Assembly: GCA_024398835.1 (NCBI GenBank)
Contig: JAKSIK010000010.1
Span: 23,164 to 87,163, forward strand
Direction of reading: 5' to 3'
Length of the DNA stretch: 64,000 bases
Source: Fibrobacter sp.
Lineage (GTDB): Bacteria > Fibrobacterota > Fibrobacteria > Fibrobacterales > Fibrobacteraceae
Part shown: positions 59,531 through 64,000 of the stretch, one piece after another
Position numbering within the stretch: the first letter of the stretch is position 1
Layout of the letters: each line of letters opens with the position of its first letter
Position numbers and translations under genes: made by a program
Notes under the pieces: model-generated
Seen by the model: only the letters and a program-made list of their open reading frames with translations
Databases searched by the model: none
Told to the model about the DNA's origin: nothing

Positions 59531-60891
59531 TTGGCGAGTCCTCCGAAGAATAACGTTTCCGAGAGAATGCCGTGCTCGAAGTCGGGGATGTAGAGGCTTT
59601 CGTTTTCACCATGGGCTGCGCATTCCGGATCTTCGATTCCTGTGAGGAGGATGGGAATGTCGCCAAAGGTATTGCGGAAATATTCTGCGCCAGGAATGCT
59701 TGCTCCGCAGCCGATGAACTTGGTGGGCGATTCGTAGGCCTTGCTCATGGCTTCGCTCATGAGTTTAAAATAGGGATGGCTTACGTCTGTTGTAAATGGG
59801 TTGGCACCATCTTCCACGATGAATTCGCTTTCCATGCCCGCGGGCACCTGGGCCTTCAAAAAGTCCATCAGCAGTTGCGTGCATTTGTCTGCATCCATGC
59901 CGGGGGCGAGGCGGATTCCAATGCGGGCGTAGGCGCTATCCTGAAGCACATTGCCTGCGTTGAGTCTGGAGCCCGATTCGATGGCAGTCACCGTAATGCT
60001 GGGGCGGCGCCAGAGGGAGGGAAGAATCTCATTTTCAGGAACGTTAAGTTGTACTGAATCCAGAACGCCGCCCTCTTTGCGGAAGGTCTTTTCACTGTAG
60101 CCGAGACTTGCGTAGGAGGCGAGTTCCTCTGCGGTCGGCGGAACCAGTCCATCTTCAAAATGCGGGATGTTGATGTTCCCCTTGGCATCGGTAAGGTTTG
60201 CAATCATGCGGCAGAGGGCTTGTGCCGGGTCGGGAATGGGGCCGGACCAGCTTCCGGAATGGAGCGGTGCCTTGGCAGCTTTCAGCGTGACGGCTACAGC
60301 GCTCATACCGCGGAGCGTTGTCGTGATGGAGGGCGTTCCCTTGGCAAAGTTCCCTAGGTCTGCCACAATGACGGCGTCGCACTTCAGGAGGCTAGCATTT
60401 TCCTTCAGGATTTTTGCGAAACCAGCACTGCCCGATTCCTCTTCGCCTTCAATGATGAACTTCAGGTTGGGGCCTTCTTTCCCTTTCCATTCCCGGACTT
60501 GCAATGCAGCAGCCAGATGGGTGACGATGCCGGCCTTGTCATCGCAGGTGCCGCGTCCGTAGAGCCGCTCTCCTTTCTGGACCGCATCAAAGGGAGGCGT
60601 ATCCCACAGGGCTTCCCGCATGGGGGGCTGCACATCGTGATGGGCGTAGAGCAGTATCGTGGGCTTGTCCGGCGAGGTGAGGCTCTCGGCGTAAACTGTG
60701 GGCCTTCCGCTGGGGGGCACGAGAAATTGGATGTTGGTGAATCCGGCCTTCTCAAATAGTGCCTTCACTGCGCCAGCCGATTCCAGCACGTGCTTCTGGT
60801 CGAAATTGTCAAAACTGATGGAGGGAATGCGAACCAACGACTTCAAAATTTCCAGATATTCTGGCATTTTTTCGTGAATTTTATTCTTCAC
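59527..60891 (-). CDS. M20-family dipeptidase
   Basis: A 454-residue metallopeptidase of the M20 (DapE/CPG2/PepV) clan. The metal ligands are visible: LLYAHHDVQP near residue 88, GRGTCDDKAGIVTHL near 118, and IEGEEESGSAGF near 150 with the general-base Glu, plus a His near residue 428 (AAHGENE). The dimerisation domain covers about residues 195-330 (LHSGSWSGPIPDPAQAL). It probably cleaves dipeptides in the cytoplasm, useful for nitrogen supply. The sirtuin gene overlaps its stop (ATGA), a pairing with no obvious functional reason. Confidence 0.9.
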   Translation of the reverse strand: MKNKIHEKMPEYLEILKSLVRIPSISFDNFDQKHVLESAGAVKALFEKAGFTNIQFLVPPSGRPTVYAESLTSPDKPTILLYAHHDVQPPMREALWDTPPFDAVQKGERLYGRGTCDDKAGIVTHLAAALQVREWKGKEGPNLKFIIEGEEESGSAGFAKILKENASLLKCDAVIVADLGNFAKGTPSITTTLRGMSAVAVTLKAAKAPLHSGSWSGPIPDPAQALCRMIANLTDAKGNINIPHFEDGLVPPTAEELASYASLGYSEKTFRKEGGVLDSVQLNVPENEILPSLWRRPSITVTAIESGSRLNAGNVLQDSAYARIGIRLAPGMDADKCTQLLMDFLKAQVPAGMESEFIVEDGANPFTTDVSHPYFKLMSEAMSKAYESPTKFIGCGASIPGAEYFRNTFGDIPILLTGIEDPECAAHGENESLYIPDFEHGILSETLFFGGLAK

Positions 60892-60963
60892 AGCTAAATC
60901 CTCGATGAAAATGGCATGCTGGTGGCTTTCCCACCGCTCTTTTTGTTAATTTAGTCATATCCT

Positions 60964-62139
60964 ATGAGTTTTGAATGCATTAATCACGAATATTACCTGC
61001 GTTTTAGCGATAAAGTTCTCGCCATGATTCGCAGGGTGTTTCGCAATTCTCCAGAATTCCGTCATGATTCCTTCAAGCATGTGGCTCGTTTCGCTCCCTT
61101 TATTCCGTTCATGGGTGGTAGGCCGGATTTGAGCAAGCCTTTGAAGCGTGTGGTTACATTCTCGGACCACAGCAATTCCCTTTATTTTGGTTGCCCTATC
61201 ATCCTCGCGGCGGGGGCAAATAAAACAGCCCTTCGCATCAAGGATTACGCCAATGTGGGCTTTGGTGGCATTACGGTGGGCACGGCTACGCGCCACAAGC
61301 GGGCCGGGAATACCCACAACCCTCGCGTGGGATTTCTGGAAAATGACCGCGCCATCCACAACAGCATGGGCCTCAACAACGATGGGGTGGATGCCATTGC
61401 CAAGCGCGTGGATTCACAACTGGTGAAGGCCCACAAGGCTGGCCTTTGCGTGGGAATCTCCGTGGCAGAAACCCCGGGCCTTACCGACGAAGAAGAAAAA
61501 CTGAGTGACATTATCGAAAGTTTTTCCATTGCCTACAAGGCCGGTGATTATATTGAAATCAACGTGAGCTGCCCCAACACCGGTGAATCCCGCCTGGATT
61601 TGGACATGCGTTTTTCGGAGCGGATTTTTACGGAAATCATGAAGTTCCGCAACACTCTTGGTATTCGAAAAGCGGTGTATGCAAAGCTGAGCCCGGATTT
61701 GTCGGAGCGGCATTTGATTAGCATTATGGATATGCTGGTGCGCACCGGCGTGAACGGCGTGGTGGTTGGGAATACGTACCCCACGGCAAAAATCAGCGAA
61801 CTCCCGGTAGAGACCAAGTACGAGCAGCTGACGCCCCTTCGTGCTGACGGTGACTGCGGTGGAATGTCTGGCCGTCCCCTCTATGAGAACATGGTTTGGA
61901 ATGTGAAGTACATTCGGGAACATTACCCCAAGATGAGCGTCATTGCCTGTGGCGGAATCGATCACGGCTATAAGATTTATGACTTGCTCAAGATGGGTGT
62001 AGATGCCGTGCAGTGCTATTCCGTGGTGGCTTTCCGCTGGATGGCGGCACACGCCATGCGGAATGAACTTTACGATGCCTTGCTGAATGACGGCTACAAG
62101 TCACTCGGCGAATTCGACGATCGCAATCCGAAGAAGTAG
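60964..62139 (+). CDS. pyrD: Dihydroorotate dehydrogenase
   Basis: Oxidises dihydroorotate to orotate in pyrimidine synthesis with FMN. The 391-residue protein is longer than class 1 (about 310) or class 2 (about 340) enzymes and has a helical N-terminal part (about residues 1-50) like the membrane-binding part of class 2. FMN contacts are ILAAGANKTALRIKDYANVGFGGITVGTAT near residue 80, NHNPRVGF-like HNPRVGFLEND and SMGLNNDG. The catalytic loop reads NVSCPNTGESR near residue 200, with Cys where class 2 has Ser. VIACGGIDHGYKIYDLLKMGVDAVQCYSVVAF closes the barrel. TAATTTAG lies nine nt before the ATG. Confidence 0.9.
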   Translation: MSFECINHEYYLRFSDKVLAMIRRVFRNSPEFRHDSFKHVARFAPFIPFMGGRPDLSKPLKRVVTFSDHSNSLYFGCPIILAAGANKTALRIKDYANVGFGGITVGTATRHKRAGNTHNPRVGFLENDRAIHNSMGLNNDGVDAIAKRVDSQLVKAHKAGLCVGISVAETPGLTDEEEKLSDIIESFSIAYKAGDYIEINVSCPNTGESRLDLDMRFSERIFTEIMKFRNTLGIRKAVYAKLSPDLSERHLISIMDMLVRTGVNGVVVGNTYPTAKISELPVETKYEQLTPLRADGDCGGMSGRPLYENMVWNVKYIREHYPKMSVIACGGIDHGYKIYDLLKMGVDAVQCYSVVAFRWMAAHAMRNELYDALLNDGYKSLGEFDDRNPKK

Positions 62140-62140
62140 T

Positions 62141-62914
62141 ATGAAGTTGCAACTGAAATTTGGAATGGTGCCTGCCATTCTCCTTTTGGCGTTTATGCCC
62201 GCGCTTGCGGCACCCTGGCTGGGTCTCACTTTCAAGAAGTCGACGCATGAAAATCACCTGGCGCTGAATGTCATGGGTGTGCATCCCAATTCCGGCTGCT
62301 TTACCGCAGGCATTGTGGCGGGCGATAAGCTCATCGGCTTTGGCGGGAAACCGCTGACGGACATGTCCCAGATTACTGCGGTGATTTCTAAGGGGAAGGT
62401 GGGCCAAATGGTGCAGGTGGAAGTCTTGCGGGACGGGAAGAAGATTCCGCTGAAGGTGAAATTGACGGACCGCCCGGATGACATCAGCAGCCTCACAGGT
62501 TCCGCGGTGGGGAGCAAAATGGCGGAGTTCAAGAAGAACTTCTACAAAAATGCCGAGAAGCGCAAGGAAAAGCCCAAGGCCACATTGCTTGACTTTTGGG
62601 CCACCTGGTGCGGGCCTTGCCGAAAGACGCTCCCAATCCTGGAAAGTGTTTACGGAAAGTATGGAGACAAGGGGTTGGAAATCATCGGCATTTCCAATGA
62701 GGGGACTGATGTGCTGAACGCTTTTTATGAAAAGCAGCATCGTTCGCCCTATCCGCTCTACCGCGATGCAGACCAGGGCCTGTGGCGCCGTTACGGCATC
62801 AACGCGGTTCCGACCCTTATGCTGTTGGATGGGGAAGGCTACATCAAAGGCGTGTGGAGTGGCGTTCCCAATCAGGCTGCGCTGGAAAAGCGGGTGCTGG
62901 AACTATTGCAGTAA
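62141..62914 (+). CDS. Periplasmic PDZ-thioredoxin fusion (TlpA-like)
   Basis: A 257-residue exported protein. Signal peptide residues 1-23 (AILLLAFMPALAAPW). Residues 26-110 form a PDZ domain (GVHPNSGCFTAGIVAGDKLIGFGGKPL and VEVLRDGKKIPLKVKL). Residues 130-257 are a TlpA/ResA-type thioredoxin domain with WATWCGPCRKTLP near residue 152 and the cis-Pro in INAVPTLMLLDGEGYIKG near 225. It probably reduces disulfides in selected envelope proteins; the PDZ domain may choose substrates (inference). The ATG comes one base after the pyrD stop, so both are cotranscribed. Confidence 0.85.
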   Translation: MKLQLKFGMVPAILLLAFMPALAAPWLGLTFKKSTHENHLALNVMGVHPNSGCFTAGIVAGDKLIGFGGKPLTDMSQITAVISKGKVGQMVQVEVLRDGKKIPLKVKLTDRPDDISSLTGSAVGSKMAEFKKNFYKNAEKRKEKPKATLLDFWATWCGPCRKTLPILESVYGKYGDKGLEIIGISNEGTDVLNAFYEKQHRSPYPLYRDADQGLWRRYGINAVPTLMLLDGEGYIKGVWSGVPNQAALEKRVLELLQ

Positions 62915-62927
62915 AAAATAAGCCGGC

Positions 62928-62984
62928 GCTGTTATCGTCGGCTAAAATTTTGAATTCTGAATTTTAAATTTTGAATTTTAATTG
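62928..62984. repeat. AT-rich repeat with possible terminator
   Basis: AGCCG...CGGCT (62928-62943) with AAAATTTT may end transcription of the pyrD operon. It is followed by TTTTGAATTCTGAATTTTAAATTTTGAATTTT, a relative of the AATTATGAATTATG words in the other dispersed repeats. Confidence 0.5.
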
Positions 62985-62993
62985 GCGCGTCGC

Positions 62994-63353
62994 TTACTGA
63001 GAAATGGCGGCCTTTTGCATGGTGGCCATGATTTTCTTGTATTCTTCTTCGGTAATGCGCTTGTAACCGGTGGTGATGCCGCCGAATTCATAGTAGGCGG
63101 AATCCTTCTTCACGCGCATCAGGTATTCCATGTCCAGAGAGTTCTTGCCGCGGAGGGCGCCATCGGAAATGGTTGCCTTCAAGTCACCGTTCATGTTGCG
63201 GATGATGTAGTCACTGCCGTTCTCGGTCAGGACTTCGAAAATCATGTTGGTTTCGCCCTGCCAGTAGCCGACGTAGTTGGCACTGTCTTGGCCGCAGCCA
63301 AAGAGGACGAGGGACAAAAGAAGGAGCGCGAGGGTAAGAATCTTTTTCATCAT
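62994..63353 (-). CDS. Small lipoprotein of unknown function
   Basis: A predicted lipoprotein of 119 residues; lipobox LFGC near residue 19 after the hydrophobic LTLALLLLSLVLFGC. The mature part has NYVGYWQGETNMIFEVLTENGSDYIIRN and later EEEYKKIMATMQKAA; it looks like a small beta-sandwich, similar to copies of lipocalin-like or DUF-type proteins, but no family is certain. The long open frame upstream is rejected because the signal peptide starts at the paired ATGs 63353/63350. TATTTTAG lies four nt before the first ATG. It is divergent from the M15 peptidase gene. Confidence 0.7.
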   Translation of the reverse strand: MMKKILTLALLLLSLVLFGCGQDSANYVGYWQGETNMIFEVLTENGSDYIIRNMNGDLKATISDGALRGKNSLDMEYLMRVKKDSAYYEFGGITTGYKRITEEEYKKIMATMQKAAISQ

Positions 63354-63387
63354 GATTCTAAAATAGTATTTTTGAAACGGAAAAACA

Positions 63388-63921
63388 ATGCCAACACGAC
63401 ATTTATACCTATTAGCTCCAATTTTCGCCATTTCATTCCTGGTGGCTGTTTTTGTGCTGATTCAGACCAACAAGAGGGACATTCCCCGTTACGAGCCGGA
63501 GAATGAGGCGGATGAGCCGTTGTGGAGCGGAGAGGATTACTACAGCCATGTGAAGGCGAAACCTTTCACGGGGCGGGAAGTCCATCGCCTATTGATTAAG
63601 CGGACCAAGCAGAAGCAGGGCGTTTACCTGGAAAGCCTGGACCCGGCGCTGGATACGGCGGGACTTACGGTGGTGAACGTGTTCCACAACGTGATGGGGG
63701 ATGACTACGTGCCCGTCATTACCAGCGGAAACGATTGGCCCTACCATGCCCGCAATTCCAAGCATTACCAGAACAAGGCTCTGGATTTTCGAATAAAGTA
63801 CATTCCTGTGGAAAAACGCCGTATGATTGTCATTGGTGTTGAGGACAAACTTCGGGGGCGTTGTCGCGTGCTCTGGGAAAAGGGCGAGGCGGAACACCTT
63901 CACGTGGAATTGCTGAATTAA
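63388..63921 (+). CDS. Membrane-anchored M15-type peptidase
   Basis: A 177-residue protein with one N-terminal membrane helix (about residues 5-26) facing the periplasm. Zinc ligands of the M15 (VanY/VanX-like) fold are visible: SKHYQNKALDFRI near residues 129-141 gives the SxHxxxxAxD motif, and EAEHLHVELL near 166-175 gives Glu and the final His. The expected job is cutting D-Ala peptides in peptidoglycan, as endopeptidase or carboxypeptidase. TATTTTTG lies 13 nt before the ATG. A dispersed palindromic repeat begins at its stop codon. Confidence 0.8.
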   Translation: MPTRHLYLLAPIFAISFLVAVFVLIQTNKRDIPRYEPENEADEPLWSGEDYYSHVKAKPFTGREVHRLLIKRTKQKQGVYLESLDPALDTAGLTVVNVFHNVMGDDYVPVITSGNDWPYHARNSKHYQNKALDFRIKYIPVEKRRMIVIGVEDKLRGRCRVLWEKGEAEHLHVELLN

Positions 63922-64000
63922 TAATTCATAATTCACAATGCACAATTAATAACTTCGTTATTGTTGATAATCGGCTCGGAAATGCCCATGCAAGCATGGT
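63920..64000 (-). repeat. Dispersed palindromic repeat, right-edge copy
   Basis: Read on the minus strand: hairpin CCATGC-TT-GCATGG (63986-63999), the 15-mer GCATTTCCGAGCCGA (63971-63985), spacer, hairpin AATAAC-GAA-GTTATT (63948-63962) and the tail AATTGTGCATTGTGAATTATGAATTATT. The 15-mer is identical to copy 1 at 9286-9300, but both hairpin arms differ. The window edge cuts it off. Confidence 0.8.

Overview
The window reads as chromosomal DNA of a Fibrobacter-type bacterium (phylum Fibrobacterota). The best taxonomic marker is the lipoprotein at 37493-38335, which carries a FISUMP domain (Fibrobacter succinogenes major paralogous domain). Outer-membrane proteins, lipoproteins, an LptE-like protein and an OmpA-family giant show a diderm envelope. 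Nothing marks a prophage, plasmid, insertion sequence or CRISPR array; most genes are housekeeping and packed in short operons.

Layout. 1-4316 (minus): an outer-membrane-like protein, a LytR_C lipoprotein, rsfS, argS, a TPP riboswitch, thiM and the start of thiE. 4382-5649: tRNA-Leu(CAA), an acidic envelope protein and panD. 5705-9152: a SPOR protein, miaB, a HAD phosphatase and a small DMT protein. 9254-16045: DUF4416, glutamine cyclotransferase, serS, lptE-like, ilvN, ilvB, radC. 16218-21298: the Cys-rich-repeat OmpA protein, leuB, xerD and tRNA-Lys(CTT). 21471-33370: sugar nucleotidyltransferase, glgB, aldehyde dehydrogenase, a MurC-like ligase, cvpA with a Ser/Thr kinase, nadB and a PpiD-like foldase. 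33609-35115: dnaA with a cluster of DnaA boxes. 35133-41169: membrane protein, squalene-synthase-like enzyme, lspA, FISUMP lipoprotein, RluD-like synthase, thioesterase, rmlD. 41373-52145 (minus): a tightly packed run of RND/MMPL exporter, aminotransferase, FHA-ABC exporter, membrane kinase with an external lectin-like domain, yraN, YciO/Sua5 and topB. 52176-57543: an Omp85-like barrel, a MauE/TlpA-type redox cluster with a Nudix enzyme, asparaginase and another envelope protein. 57649-64000: rpsF-rpsR-rplI, sirtuin with M20 dipeptidase, pyrD, PDZ-thioredoxin, a lipoprotein and an M15-type peptidase.

Three patterns run through the whole window. First, a box close to TATATTTG (TAnnTTTG, like the Bacteroidota -7 element) precedes many genes; in about nine cases it lies only 4-5 nt before the start codon, which predicts leaderless mRNAs. 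Second, a family of AT-rich dispersed repeats pairs variable palindromes with an AATTATGAATTATG-type tail. Two copies share a 15-nt core and have hairpin arms that differ in sequence but still pair. One copy sits in frame inside topB and one forms the C-terminal tail of the DUF4416 protein. Third, a separate CATTGCGAG/GGCAATCC palindromic repeat occurs twice. The most system-like locus is the translationally coupled kinase and FHA-ABC exporter pair, which looks like a glycan-sensing phospho-signalling module.

All calls come from reading the sequence; no database search was run. Start codons were moved from the longest open frame where a ribosome binding site, promoter box or family start argued for it.
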